The position numbers were made by a program, and so were the translations under genes. A model generated the notes under the pieces. That model searched no databases. It worked only from the letters and a program-made list of their open reading frames with translations, and had not been told where the DNA came from. A stretch of 64,000 bases of DNA from Phytoseiulus persimilis (taxonomy: Eukaryota > Arthropoda > Arachnida > Mesostigmata > Phytoseiidae), in the NCBI GenBank assembly GCA_037576195.1, contig CM075102.1, positions 5,766,001 to 5,830,000 of the forward strand, written 5' to 3'. The first letter of the stretch is position 1; every line of letters begins with the position of its first letter. Below are positions 22,851 through 34,479 of the stretch, piece after piece.

Positions 22851-23982
22851 TCAACAGTGTCGGATGAAAGCAAAATCATAGAGCTCCCTGCAGGTTTGCA
22901 GAATCATCTGGCGCCGCAGACGAGGTATGTCGCTCCGCGTGAAATTCATTGGAGCGTACTGAGCAGCACAATCCGCATATCTCAGTGCAAAGACTCCGCA
23001 GTCAAAATTGTTTTCTTGTCGAGGAACGCTTTCAATGTGTAACAAAAGGCATTCCTCGTCAACGCATTGAGCTTTCCTCTTGCTGACCATTTCATACTTC
23101 AAGTATTCTCGGAAGATTTCTAGATATTTTTCGTAACGGTGACCCAAGGAGCCCATGCTTTTGATCGATTGCTCCCGCGAATCGATGACCACCATGGACC
23201 AATGAAGCTCGTGACGTAAGGGAATCAGGATCATATCGTAAGCGAAGATGTCGACGTTTTTCGTCCAACGACGAGCTCCCTCGAAGCCATGACTGATGTT
23301 GCAGGGAAAGAAGGCCGAAACAGGGCCGTTACGATAAGGTGTTGAAGACATGCACCCTCGGAAGGAGCGCACATCCCTCGCTCCGTTTCGCGATTTGGTT
23401 CAAGTGAATGTTGATTATCGTATCTGTGAGCCAGTTCCGGCCGGAAAAGGTTTCTAGGTCTCTCCGGCTGACTACCTGGTTGGAGACCTCCACAAGAGCT
23501 CGATTTGGGTCGAAGTCAAACGCCTCATCAATCGTCTCGAGAATCGAATCAGCGGTCGGCAGATCACTCTGTGCGAAGTGTTGGGAAGGACCTGCTGAGT
23601 TTATCGGGGTCGCCTTGAGAAAGACGTTTTCGGTGATGCTAAGGATGCTCATTCCATCTTCTTCGTCTCCGTCGAAGGGACGCGCGGCGTACGCATGATC
23701 GCCTGTGTGCGGCAGGGCTCCCTCGAAGCCTGTTGCGTAGTTGTGGTCTCCGGAGAATGCTCTATTGGTGATGTATTCGTGATCTTTCTGCACCGCTGAG
23801 ATCCACGCCTTCAATCCGGAGACTGTCGAATTATTCGCTCCCTCTTGGTGAAAAGCGTTGTGTTTCAACGCGGCTGGAAACGTCAATAGTGAGCTCCGCA
23901 ATCGGGACGCACGGGATGGACATGGAGGCTCATATTCAGCAGCTTTGAGGGAGAAAAATGCTTTGTAGACGAACCAGCCCAA
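22851..23982 (-). pseudogene. Ulp1-type (C48) cysteine protease domain, MULE-associated, inactive
   Basis: The minus-strand frame 23,982-23,329 ends in a region typical of the N-terminal part of Ulp1 domains: RDLETFSGRNWLTDTIINIH. A frame change near 23,340 leads to 23,372-22,851, which has the family core: ILIPLRHELHWSMVVID with the catalytic His, then PRQENNFDCGVFALRYAD with the oxyanion Gln and nucleophile Cys. The catalytic Asp, expected in a Y-D-S-L-G-like motif, is Gly here (codon at 23,153-23,151). The protein family removes SUMO or similar tags. The gene follows a MULE transposase relic on the same strand, as in Ulp1-carrying MULEs known from plants. Start is uncertain. Confidence 0.85.
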
Positions 23983-23989
23983 CGCGATA

Positions 23990-25358
23990 CTTCATACGAT
24001 CGCAGAACATCTTGGGGCTTATGAGACCCATATCCAGTCTGTCCCAGTTGTTGTGAAGGAAGCCTTTGTTGAGTCTCGTCGCTTAATTCGGCCTTGAACG
24101 GACATTAATTTGGAAGCGAAGTCGGATCTTGCAGTTCACGACTTCATGCTGGCTCTGCTTGCAGATATGAGCTAGTAAGGTCGAATAGAATAGGCGAGCT
24201 TCCCGCGGGATTCTACACGCTCATTGCCCACGTTCAAGTTTCGGAATGATCTCAACGCTAAAGGAACATGCCGACAAGATCCCAGAATCGCCCATGTGCG
24301 TTGAGTTTCTTGCTGAGGAACGCGTTGTTCGACTCAACCGCATTGTCGGTACGGCACTTCACACGGAAGAGAGACAGTCGCTCCACTCGCATGATCTCGA
24401 GCCACTGTAGCCTCCACTAGTCGATGAATGGCTGGAACTGATGAATTGGGCGGGAAGAATCTTGGTGCTGTCGACAAATGTTGCGCGAGGGTCCGAACAG
24501 GTTTCGTTCATATCCGCGTTAATCAAGACATCGAGAATGCCGTGTTCGCTGCTCACCGAATCGTCGACCGCGGGGAAGCCCTCGCGAGGAGCTCAAAAGT
24601 TGGTCCGATATCGATAGCTGGAAGGAGGGGTAGGGCTCCGAAGGCCAGGAATCCGGAGAGATGCGGGCCGGGGCACCTGATTTCCCGGGAGAGCCCAACT
24701 GTGCGTGAACTAGCGTACTTGACCAGGCATTGAGCATAGTGGAACAGGCATCCGTGTACACGGACACCCGCGAACTCAACGCTCATTGCTGCTCTCATCG
24801 CTGCGTCGAAGTCTCCCATGTATCGAGGGATGGCCAGTCCTGGCTGGGCTCCTTTCAAGGAAAGGAAAGACCTCAGCATAAGCTTCTTTGGTTTGTTTCG
24901 TCATCAAGGCGCTGGCGATCATACCGAGCTTCGGAAGAAGTTGAAATTTTTGAGCTGGGTTATCGGTCCGACGATTGTGTGTACCACCAGATCGTGCCAG
25001 GGAACGATGGTATTTGACAGGGCAACGAAACTGCGCTTACATGATCCCCATACCAATTAACATGAATGGTAAAGAGCTGTGTGAACAAGCCCCTCGGAAC
25101 CACTTTGTACGTTGCATCTGCATGAAGCATGTACAATGAGGGCTCACGGAGTAGTTCGAGCTTGCGCCTACTGATCAGCACGACGCTATTGTGTTGCGGG
25201 CAAGTGAGGCTGATGAGCCGCTCGCCATCATTCGTGGATGTGTATCTACGGAGTTCGGGACCAGTTATCGCCTGGTGTAGGGCTTCCAAAGTCTTCACTT
25301 TTCTGGGCCTGACTTTTTCCGCTTGGCGACGGGCGGTCCGGTCATGTTCCATAGGCAC
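23990..25358 (-). pseudogene. MULE transposase relic (MULE-U) upstream of Ulp1
   Basis: Minus-strand pieces in order. 25,358-24,960 contains LHADATYKVVPRGLFTQLF, the first catalytic Asp region. 24,879-24,553 contains GDFDAAMRAA, the second Asp region, and GCLFHYAQCLVKYA, the C/H motif. Further frames near 24,360-24,280 hold an NAVESNNAFLSKKLNAH-like trace of the catalytic Glu region. Several frame breaks make it inactive. It differs clearly from MULE-A and MULE-C. The Ulp1 gene begins right after it in the same direction, suggesting one element. Confidence 0.75.
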
Positions 25359-25907
25359 GATCTCCAGTTGTCAATCCCGGGCCGACAACAAAAATTTCTT
25401 ATGTGGTGAAGAGAGGATTTAATTTATATCAGAATTAAATCTGAACCATCTTAAGACCCAAGCCCACCGCTCGCAATGGGATTTGCGAGGCCATAGGGAG
25501 TGTTACTGAAGCAATACCGAAAGGTGATCCCGGGACACTTCTGAGGGCTGGCTGAGAGGTTCAGCCGGAGAACAAAGAAAGATCCCCAGTTGTACTCCCC
25601 TCGGGAGCCTTGAATCCCGAGTGACCACCAGAACGTGTCTACTAGACCATCCCTGAATTTATTCGAATCCTAAGCGCTCCTCCATAATAGCCACCATCGG
25701 TGCAACTTCGGGGTTGTCGCGCAATGCCCGCAGCCAGTTTCAAATATTCACCTTGACAATCTTGATGCTCATCGGACCATTACTCTCGTGAGGCTTTCTT
25801 AACACCGTATGTACAGATAGAGTCCATCCGGAGATTTCTCGTTGCCATAGAAGAACAACTGTGAAATTCCTCCTAGCTCTCCCACACGAAGGTGACCTCC
25901 AGTGTCC

Positions 25908-26030
25908 GGTACATGACATTTCGGCCCAAGACTTTTCGGCCCGGACTTTTCGGTCCCTGGACATTTCGGCTCTGAGACATTTCGGCTCCAAGACACTTCG
26001 GCTTCGGAACTTCTCGGCCCCGAACGGTGA
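25908..26030 (+). repeat. MULE-C left terminal inverted repeat
   Basis: About seven imperfect copies of CATTTCGGCTCCGAGA-like units in one orientation. The right end carries the reverse complement. Confidence 0.8.
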
Positions 26031-27004
26031 CGCTACCTTTGTGCGGAGGTCCGATTCGAACGGGCTACCGAATTGAGCGGACAGGTGCGGCGCGCGAGAC
26101 GCTAGGGTGGCTCGAACTTATGTCACTTCGTTCCTTTCGAATGTGCCGGCTTCCTGCTGAGCGCGAGATTCCAGAGTTGGGCGGAGGTAAGAGGCGAAGA
26201 GCGACCTGGTTTCGAGTCGGACACGATGGCAACCGCACAGATTGCTCTTGCAGCCGCCACCAGTATTCCGGAGAATAAAACTGAGGCAGAGATGAAAGAC
26301 GGAATCTTGTTTTTGTTGAGAACAACCTCGAAATCGGAGTTCATCAAGTTTCTTTCCAAATACATTCTGGGTGAAGATGAAACCATTCTCCAAGCAAACA
26401 AACGAGAAAAACTGGCCGCACCTGATAGGGGTACGATGGTGCCAGAAAGACGTGTAGGCAAGCTGTAGGCGAGAGTGCACTGGTAGGCGCTACAAGGCTA
26501 CTGTGAAGGACACGTTCGGACCCTTTTCCATCGAAGAATTCACCGTGAAACAATATGTCGCGTTTACAGCTCAGCTGCGGTGTTCCGCAGATTTCGAATC
26601 AACGGCTGCCAGATTCGGTTATCGACGCATTCCCAGATGAAATCCCACATAAAATGCTCATCTGTATTTAACACTCGATCGGATTTGCTCTGGCGCGGAA
26701 GAAGATGGTGGTAGGATGGCTATCGATTTCTGAGCCTTTTCGGTGACAGATGAGGGCTTGAGGGTTTCACATTGGTCTCAAGGTTTTCCGGTTCGTTCGT
26801 TCCCAAATTCCTCCGATGCCTACCGCAACGTCCCCGCCTCGAGAAGCCCTAACCTCTCCCATATGCCGTTTGAACACAGTTGGAAAGGAAAAAAAAACAG
26901 TCAGAGCCGTTATATCCAAGAACTCATCAAACGACTGACTGTGCTATTCGTTCAGATACCAAGTAAGTTAATCCCATAGATCCAATACAGGGTCCGCCCT
27001 TCAG

Positions 27005-27227
27005 GTGAGTTGCTGCTTACATCTCCCATCCGCTGGAGGTCGAAAGTGTGCCAAATTGCTGGCATGACTCGGTGAGGTCTTTCGTGTATGAAGGAAAACA
27101 AGGATGCGGACAGACGAGTACTGAACTCCGCGAGAATCTCGCGCTTTCACTCCAATCCCGATCCTATAACTTCTCTGCCCATCGGCTCTCAGAGCCTTTG
27201 TTAAGCAATCGAGTCACGTCGTTTCAG
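27005..27227 (+). other. Candidate intron in the MULE-C transposase
   Basis: Donor CAG|GTGAGT and acceptor GTTTCAG|GAC. The exon after it is in phase 0 with the long transposase frame. No upstream coding exon was identified. Confidence 0.45.
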
Positions 27228-28680
27228 GACGTCTCAGCACATTCTCAAGTGAATCCCCATGTCCTGCCTGATACAGACCACCCGCGGAAGCCGAAGAAGG
27301 CTTTCGAGGGCTTCATGTATACCCAAGCAAGAAAAAGCACGGACGGCAGGCTGCAGTTTCGGAGGTGTCAATATAAAGACACGCGCAAGGCACGACTCCG
27401 CACTAGCGTTGAAACCGGCGGAGTGGTCGAAACGGTCGGGAACCATTCACACGCTCCAGATCCCACAGCCGTAGAGATCACCATAGCTACCGAGGATTTG
27501 AAAGAGAGAATACTCGAAACACAGGAATCCCCAGCCATACTCATGACAAGATTCAACAACGGACTCTCCGGCGCGGCCAAGGGCTGTATGCCTGCTCCCC
27601 GATCCATGAAACGCATGATTGCCCGAGTGCGCAAGGAACACTCACATGCCCCCGCAGTTCCGTTGAACAGGGAATCCATCGTTATTCCTGATAACTACTC
27701 CATGTATCGCACTGACCCCGCGAGACCCGAAACCTCAGAGAACTTCCTACTCGCTGATTCCGGATATGGAGATAGGAACCGAATTCTCATCTTCGGGCGC
27801 GGAAACGTGAAACAGTGGATCCGATACGTCGACAAGATCTTTGTTGACGGAACCTTTTCCCTCGCACCGCAGCAATTCTCGCAGCTCTCCGTAATCCTGG
27901 CAGACCGCGGCGGCTTTGCTGTTCCAATGTGCTACGCGTTGCTGCCAGATAAGCATGAGGCGACGTATGTCAGAATGCTGGACTTACTCAGAGCGAATTT
28001 ACGCGATTTCCGCGCGATCACGATCTCCCTGGATTTCGAGCTTGCTGTGTTGAAGGCTCTCAGGCACCACTACCCAATGGCCGACCGAAATGGGTGCTTG
28101 TTCCATTTGGTGAAGAACGTGAAGCATCACGTTTGTGCGGCAGGCCTGCATGGGCGTTACAAAAACGATTCGGAGTTCGCCTTATGCACCAGAACGATTC
28201 CCGCGGTTGCCTTCGTGCGCCCTGACTTCATCGAGGAGGCCCTAAGCGTACTACTTGAGGTTCTCCCCCAGGAACTCCGTCCGATTTATGATTATTTCGA
28301 GCAGAATTATGTCGGTCGCATCCTCGGCATCAGGTTGGACGGAGCGATCATGAGAGAGGCCTCCCTTCGACATTGATATCTGGTCTGTCTATGATCGAAC
28401 TCTGAATGGAGATGGCCGCACAAACAACTTGCCGAGGCGGCTCAGTGCCGCCTCCAGGCAGAGTTCGCTTGCGATCACCCGTCAATCTGGAAGCTCATTG
28501 ACGGTTTGAGAAACGTACAGCGAAGTCGGGATGGCGACTTGGAACGCTTCGATGCCGGGCGCCTTCCGCCAAAAAAGAGGCGAAAATACATGGACTGCGA
28601 TGCCAACCTTCTCCGCTTGGTCCAAACCATCGACAGGAGGAACCTTGCCGGTTCCCTGAGAGGGGTGGCACAGAACTTCT
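27048..28680 (+). pseudogene. FLYWCH-MULE transposase of MULE-C
   Basis: A long open frame to 28,376 has a degenerate FLYWCH zinc finger at about residues 85-145 (FEGFMYTQ, FRRCQYKD, NHSHAP; the second Cys is lost). The MULE core follows: IFVDGTFSLAP with the first Asp, YALLPDKHEATYVRML, ISLDFELAVLKAL with the second Asp, and NGCLFHLVKNVKHH. The frame then breaks near 28,370. The C-terminal region resumes in other frames, with GRTNN near 28,415 and CDHPSIWKLIDGLRNVQR near 28,475-28,530, up to about 28,680. There is no in-frame ATG near 27,048. A strong donor CAG|GTGAGT at 27,005 and acceptor TTTCAG at 27,227 suggest that a first exon lies upstream and that the listed start is intronic. Confidence 0.82.
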
Positions 28681-29574
28681 AGATTGACTGAAGGGCGGAG
28701 GCTGATTAAAATATCACCCAGTAAGGCATCTTCGCTCTATGATTGATATTATTATTCATCTTGCCTGTATCTCACCTCAAAGTCATAACAAAAACTTTGT
28801 GCGATTCGATCGTATACTCCATCCCTCATTACGGATCATGAGAATGACCGGGAATCGCTACACAAGAGCAGGCTCCGCCTAACGGACATTGTTGAGGACG
28901 GGGATCCCAAGGAGCGAGGTTGTGGCGAAGCGACGCCAGAGCAAGCTTCAGCGTTCAAGGCAGGGACGAATATTCCCGGGAGTACCAGAAGGACGAGGAC
29001 CCAAAACTCCAGTGGGAAGGGATTGATATTCTTATTCCGCATCCATTCTGGTGGTGCGCAGGGGGCCGCCGGGATAGAAATCGAGGTTGAACCCGTGCCC
29101 CAGCGACCGTCACTCTCTTGCTGATGGAGGTAGTGGTCCCCACAAGACAGAAGTCGCGATCTTCGGATTCAAGCTGATGTTCATCAAGATCATAATTGAT
29201 CCACCATTCGCCTATCGCCCGCAACTGGATCTCTTCATTTCGCGGAGGGCCTCTGTCAGCCGTTTTGGTTCGTTAATACCATCAAATCTATTTCAACTGG
29301 AGCAACTGGACCTCGTTCATCTAACGCATCGGCTGCCTGGGAGAGACCTAGGCTCCAGTTGACACAAACGGGTCCTGTGTGGGTCTACGGTTGCAAAGAG
29401 CCTTACGTTCGGGGGGTCGCCTACCGAGGATCTTTCAGATAGCCGGTTGAAGCTTGAAATTTGTGCATGAAATCCAAAGAACAACGAAGAATCTCGATAC
29501 ACATGAGCACCATGCACGGTCTCCTGCACCCGATGACCGCCACCGTTAGGTGCCGTAATGCCCGGGGGCGGTAT

Positions 29575-29694
29575 GCTAGAACCGGGAAGTGTTGGGGCCG
29601 AGGTGTCTTGGGGCCGAAAAGTCCCGGAGCCGAGATGTCTCGGAGCCGGAAAGTCTGGGAGCCGAAATGTCCGGGGCCGAAATGTCGTGATCCC
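29575..29694 (-). repeat. MULE-C right terminal inverted repeat
   Basis: About eight imperfect units of GGAGCCGAAATGTC type, the inverted counterpart of the left end. Frames such as 29,461-29,850 only reflect this repeat. Confidence 0.8.
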
Positions 29695-29703
29695 CCAGTG
29701 TCA

Positions 29704-31011
29704 CACCAACTCAATTTGCCGAACTGCCTGGCATCGCACTGCACCAGAAATCCCTCTGTGCGCTCCATCATTGCACATGCACTCCGAGCCTCTCAGCGAG
29801 AAGTCCCGCACAAATTTCCTCTAAGCGCTAAAAAAACGCTGCACGGATGAGCTCAGTTCAAACGCAGAGCCCAACGGTCGTTCGGTCTCGGGAAGGCGGG
29901 AGGAACTTTATGGAATCATTTGGCTCGCTTCATCGTAATTTCCTCTCAGAAGTATTTTGTAGCAGCGCACCGTTTCCGGTGATAAATAAGGATTAAACTC
30001 TGCGGAAGTTTACAGTTAACGATTCAGCGAGATGAGTTTTCCCCTTTCTTCTTCTTCTCTCCTTCATTTCGTCCCTTGTGTGAACACGTGACCGCTTCAG
30101 TTATGTGGGTGGATCGGTCTGCATCCACATGACATTCGTAATAGTTTCCCCAATATCGCGCAATTACCTCGTCCTTCTAAGTTCCTTCGATTTGGAGGCG
30201 GGGTGAAGTCCAGGTCGTTATGAGAACACTCACGGGCGTACTTCCTCTCCTCGCACTCTCTGAGGACGTATTCGTCGGTTCCCGGTCTTCCGCATCTATG
30301 GCCGCTAACATCGACGAAAGGATTGCGGGCATCTCGTCGAATCTTGGCATTGAGCATTCCACTGGATGCCTCGCGACTCATGCTCCGCAACCGATTTGTG
30401 AAGTCGGGTCTTTCCGAGTTGTCGGTTCACCCACAGTCTGGCCTTAGCTCCCATGTTCTGTTTCCGTGAATGATCCAATCTATTGTGTACACTTGCTTGA
30501 GTTCTTAGCGAAGTGAAAGCCCCTGCGCCTAATGCGCGTCTCGATCCAAGATTCCCCAGGTCCAGATCGCAATCTCAATTCCGTGAGTCTCTCTGTTGCT
30601 GTCATTTCCCTTCCCGTTGGTTATTGCTGTTTATTGACCCTCCAATATGTTATTTACATTTCTTTCATTTACATGTCACATGGGACCCAGTTCCTATAGC
30701 GAGTGGGTTCAACCGATCTCTCGTTTTTTTTCCCAGATTCCAGGGTCAATCTCCAATCCCCCCTTGTCAGGCTCAATTTTGTGGCGAGCTCTTCCTCCCC
30801 GGCTTGATCGGTGACGCTTTTCATTGTTATGTTGGGCACGGTCCCGGGCTTCCGTCCGCAGCTCGCACATCGGGAGTCGATTTCCTGTTATTTTGCACGA
30901 TGCAATCTGTTCGGGGGTATTCCTGCCCAGGCTGGAGCCATGAGTGCGCTTCCTCGGTCGTCTGTAAACGGCTCAAGGGAGGTGACATGGGCTCGGTTTC
31001 CCTGAGGAACT
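29704..31011. other. No recognisable gene
   Basis: Only short motif-free frames. The frame 30,513-31,049 plus (178 codons) has an unbiased, low-quality composition and runs into the inverted repeat at 31,012; I do not accept it as a gene. Confidence 0.6.
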
Positions 31012-31455
31012 ATTGGGTGCGTGCGAAAGTTCTGAGCGCCAAACTTTGACAGCTCATAACTCCGCTTCCAGGGGGCGCAGGAAAATGATAAAATTCTCAA
31101 GATACGTGGAATTCACTCAGCTTTCAGATGCTGTCAATTTTCAATCCAACGAACGGCCAGCCAACACCGACGGTTCTACTGAAATGGTCGAAAATCGAAA
31201 AATCGAGATGTTTCGATTCCGGTAAAGCTGAGATTATGACCCCCCATTTCCTCGTCAGAATCATGAAGCTCGTCGAGCCGGGTTCAAGGCTTCAAAAACA
31301 TGTCAGATGATCCAATTCTTGGCGTTTCACCTTTAGCTTCAAATTGCGAGTCGGAATCACAAACTTCAGTTTCGCTGGTTGAGCCCTCCCATGGCTGGCA
31401 TTGGCACGATCTTCCCTTGAAACACTTGGAAGGCTCTCGGAAACGTCTGCTGGAG
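31012..31455 (+). repeat. Left arm of the palindrome
   Basis: Inverted counterpart of about 32,768-33,417, with scattered differences. Non-coding. Confidence 0.8.
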
Positions 31456-31510
31456 TCACAGAACAAGGCTTGTACGGAAAAGATGACGGGAAAGAAGTTT
31501 TATTCATCCA

Positions 31511-32509
31511 TCAATCGAGGATATAATCTCCGCCTCTTACAATGACTTCTCTCCAGCGTTCCGGAAGCTTTCCGATCCCTCTCCCGTAGAATTCCGGGGT
31601 CCTCTCTCTTCCGAAGAAGTTCTCCAGGTGTTCTCGAACCTCGTGAACGTTCCTAAAAGCCCGGCTGTTGAGCAAATTCTGGAGGCAACGGAACAGGTGG
31701 TAGTCCGAGGGCGCGAGGTCCGGGGAATACGGGGGGTGCTCCAAGACGTCCCATTGGAAACCGGACAGCAACTCTCGCGTTGCCCTGGCCGTGTGCGGCC
31801 GAGCATTGTCGTGCTGGAAGACGACGCCCGTTCGGTTGGGCAAACGAGGACGTTTGCTAGCTAGAGCGGTTCTGAGTTGCTCCAACTGTCGGCAGTATCT
31901 CGAAGCCGTGATTTTTGTCCCTGATTCGAGGAGCTCGAGATAGACGACTCCCTCATGATCCGACACGACCGACAGGAGGACTTTCTGGGGATGGAGTGTT
32001 GGCTTCGCACAAGCAGCGGCTTCGGTGCCTCTCTGTCTCCAGGACCTTCTTCGGCTTACATCCTGGTACACAACCCATTTTTCGTCACCTGTAACAATGC
32101 GATGCAGGAAGGGTTCTGTTTCTTGCCTGGCCAGATGAGCTGTGGCGATACTGATCCGATCACTCTTGTGCTTTTCGCTCAATTGATGCGGCACCCTGGC
32201 ATCGAGTTTTGGGGCGAAACCGAGCCTGGTGAGATTCCGTCGGATCGCTGAAGCGTCAACGTCGAAATGTTCCGCGCTATCGTCGGTGCCGACCGACGGA
32301 TGGTCAGCGAGATAGGCCATCAACGCATTGTCATCCACTGCTTGGGGCCTGCCCGATCGCGTTGCATCAATCAAGCTCATATCGCCACTTCCAAATTTGG
32401 AGAACCATCTCCTAAATGTTGCTTCAGTTGGAGTCGCTTCCTTGAACACCTGTTCCATTTCACGCCGAGTCTCCGCTGCTGCCTTAACCTTCTTGAACTC
32501 GTACAGCAT
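31511..32509 (-). CDS. Mariner transposase, intact reading frame
   Basis: A 332-codon uninterrupted frame starting with MLYEFKKVKAAAETRREM, the typical N-terminal helix-turn-helix of mariner. The linker-region WVVYQD is followed by the DD34D triad: VTGDEKW, QHDNARPHTA, and YSPDLAPSDYHLF, with exactly 34 residues between the second and third Asp. Length is slightly under the usual 340-355. An AATAAA lies just after the stop (31,504-31,499 on the minus strand). All catalytic residues are present, so it could be functional. Terminal repeats and TA duplications could not be found, so mobility is doubtful. It cuts and pastes DNA at TA sites in the nucleus. Confidence 0.93.
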   Translation of the reverse strand: MLYEFKKVKAAAETRREMEQVFKEATPTEATFRRWFSKFGSGDMSLIDATRSGRPQAVDDNALMAYLADHPSVGTDDSAEHFDVDASAIRRNLTRLGFAPKLDARVPHQLSEKHKSDRISIATAHLARQETEPFLHRIVTGDEKWVVYQDVSRRRSWRQRGTEAAACAKPTLHPQKVLLSVVSDHEGVVYLELLESGTKITASRYCRQLEQLRTALASKRPRLPNRTGVVFQHDNARPHTARATRELLSGFQWDVLEHPPYSPDLAPSDYHLFRCLQNLLNSRAFRNVHEVREHLENFFGRERTPEFYGRGIGKLPERWREVIVRGGDYILD

Positions 32510-32767
32510 CGCGTAACGGATTTCAAGATCACGGCTCGCAATTTCCGGATAATGTTCAGAGCGTTTGGGGAACCTTCAAAATCTGCCAATGACTCCGACG
32601 TGGGACCTAGCGTCGACTGACGGTACTGATGGTGGCGCGTGGAGAACTCTTAGTAAGACATCTCACTGTCCTCAAACGTCCACGTCGCTCCGCGTAGACT
32701 CAACATTGGAAAACAGAACAAGCAGATTCTTCCAACTGGAGCTGCAGGGAGCATTTCTCATGAGATG

Positions 32768-33417
32768 GAATTTCAGCAGACGTTCTCGACAGCCTTCCAA
32801 GAGCTTCAAGGGAAGATCTGCCAGGGCGAGCCATGGGACGGCTAAACCAGCGGAACTGGAGTTTGTGATTCCGACTCGCAATTTGAGGCTATAGGTGAAA
32901 CGCCAAGAATTGGATCATATGACATGTTCTTGAAGCCTTGGACCCGACTATGAGATGTGCTATGCGGCATCTCAAACTGGCTCGTTTTTCTGGGGGAGAT
33001 GAAGCATTTTTTGAGAAGGCCCATTTCTTTCCTATCAACTCAACATGGGGGTCGAGAGGGCTGAAAATCGAAACTCCCGAGGCCGATATCTCCGCTTTGA
33101 AGCGGCCGAATCGCTAGAAAAATATTCAAAACAGGTTGATATTTGACGAACTTCATGATCCTGACGAGAGAAAATGAGGGGTCATAATCTTAGATTCGCC
33201 GGAATCGAAGAATCGCGATTTTTCGATTTTCTATCATTTCAGTAAAACCGTTGGTGATGGCTTGCCGCTCGTTGGATCAATACGAATAATTGACAGCATC
33301 TTGAAGCTGACTGAATTCCGCGTATTTTGAGCATTTCATCATTTTTCTGCGCCTCCTGTAAGCGGAGTTATGAGCTGTCAAAGTTTGGCGCTCAGAACTT
33401 TTGCACGCACCCAATAT
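32768..33417 (-). repeat. Right arm of the palindrome
   Basis: Inverted counterpart of the left arm plus about 180 bp not present there. Confidence 0.8.
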
Positions 33418-33419
33418 TT

Positions 33420-34478
33420 AGTATCTCCACTGAGGTGCTCAGCGAGCTCGACTCCCGCCGGACTCTCAAGTCGAGGGTTTGCCACGGTTTCTGACGGGCG
33501 ATGCGGTGGTAAGCTTCAATACCTTCCAATAATACGAGAATCGGGCCCGTTCGTTGGTAACCCTGATGTCTCCCTCCTCAAAGAAACATCCCATGCTCAA
33601 TCCTGACTTCTGCAATAAACTACTCGTTTGTTCGCATTCGTTCGGATGACCGTAACTTCGAGAGGTTCTCCTCCTGTTCTGTGGATGCAAGAATCCCGCC
33701 TCGATATCCAGTGACTTGATCAGGTCAAGTGCCGTAAATGCTGCCGATATCGTTTTGGCGCTTCTCGCCTGTATGTGATGGGGACTCTACCGCCTGGGCA
33801 CCGGCACCACCGAGTTCAAGGAACCTCCAAGAGTTCCTATATTCCATCTGAGCTACCCTTTTCAAAGAGTGAGCAGTCGCCTCACTAAGGACCTCCCGGT
33901 GATGGTCTGTTTAGAACTCTGCGTCGCCGTGTTTTTAGGAAGAATGTTCGCGCCCCAAACCCCAAATCAGTCGGGGGCGGAGCAGAGGCACAGAGTCGAA
34001 CGGCGGGCGGTTTTGAATGTTGAGGGCTCTCGAAAGCGACTACAGCCAAGTCTCGCTAACTTAAGAAGTTTGGGAGTCCAGGTCGGAGAAAAAGATATAA
34101 GGAGATCGAAATTTGAAAGGAATTTAAATACCCTCCAAACGAGTGATCTGTTCGGCGCTCGTGGGGAAGAGATCGAGGAAAGAACCAATTAGCGATTATG
34201 CAGATTATTGTGCAAGGCTGCATTTTTCAGACAGCATGCACTTCGGTCCCATTCTTCCCGGCTCGGAATGTATCAGGCATCGACAGGCAGTGGGCCAAAC
34301 ACTCACAAGTAACACAACGCTACGCATGGAGCTCATAGATTCTCACAGATACGAGCGATCCGAGCCCGGTCTGGTCTTGCCCGAACGGAGGGACCTGAAT
34401 GGCTTCGGAGAAGTATGACCGTTTGCCCGCCTGTTTCGTCTCGTCGTCTGTCACATGAGGGTCAGTCTCGTCTCGTCG
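33420..34478. other. No recognisable gene
   Basis: Short frames without motifs on both strands. Confidence 0.55.
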
Positions 34479-34479
34479 T

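Larger units (their letters stand above)
25908..29694 (+). mobile_element. MULE-C, complete bounded element
   Basis: Both ends are inverted blocks (25,908 to about 26,030 and about 29,575-29,694) built from a degenerate repeat of about 15 bp, GACATTTCGGCTCC. Outside them is a 9-bp duplication matching at 8 positions: CCAGTGTCC (25,899-25,907) and CCAGTGTCA (29,695-29,703). A 9-bp target duplication is the hallmark of Mutator-like elements, and the transposase at 27-28.7 kb lies between. The exact first base of each end is uncertain by a few positions. Confidence 0.85.
31012..33417. mobile_element. Large imperfect palindrome (foldback-like) around a mariner
   Basis: The left arm 31,012-31,455 and right arm about 32,768-33,417 are inverted copies. 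Outer ends share TTGGGTGCGTGC and GACAGCTCATAACTCCGC; inner parts share GGAATCACAAACT and CCAATTCTTGGCGTTTCACC-type blocks. The right arm carries extra sequence at about 32,950-33,130. About 1.3 kb lies between the arms, close to a full mariner length. Confidence 0.8.

Noticed and set aside
28836..29224. Minus-strand frames with a hydrophobic stretch inside MULE-C
   Set aside because: They overlap each other in different frames and show no family motif or gene signals.
30513..31049. 178-codon frame as a secreted Cys-rich protein
   Set aside because: No ordered motif, no splice or promoter support, and its 3' end enters the inverted-repeat arm.
31456..32720. Mariner terminal repeats from the ACAGAACAAG words at both sides
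   Set aside because: The two words are in direct, not inverted, orientation, and no TA duplication flanks them.
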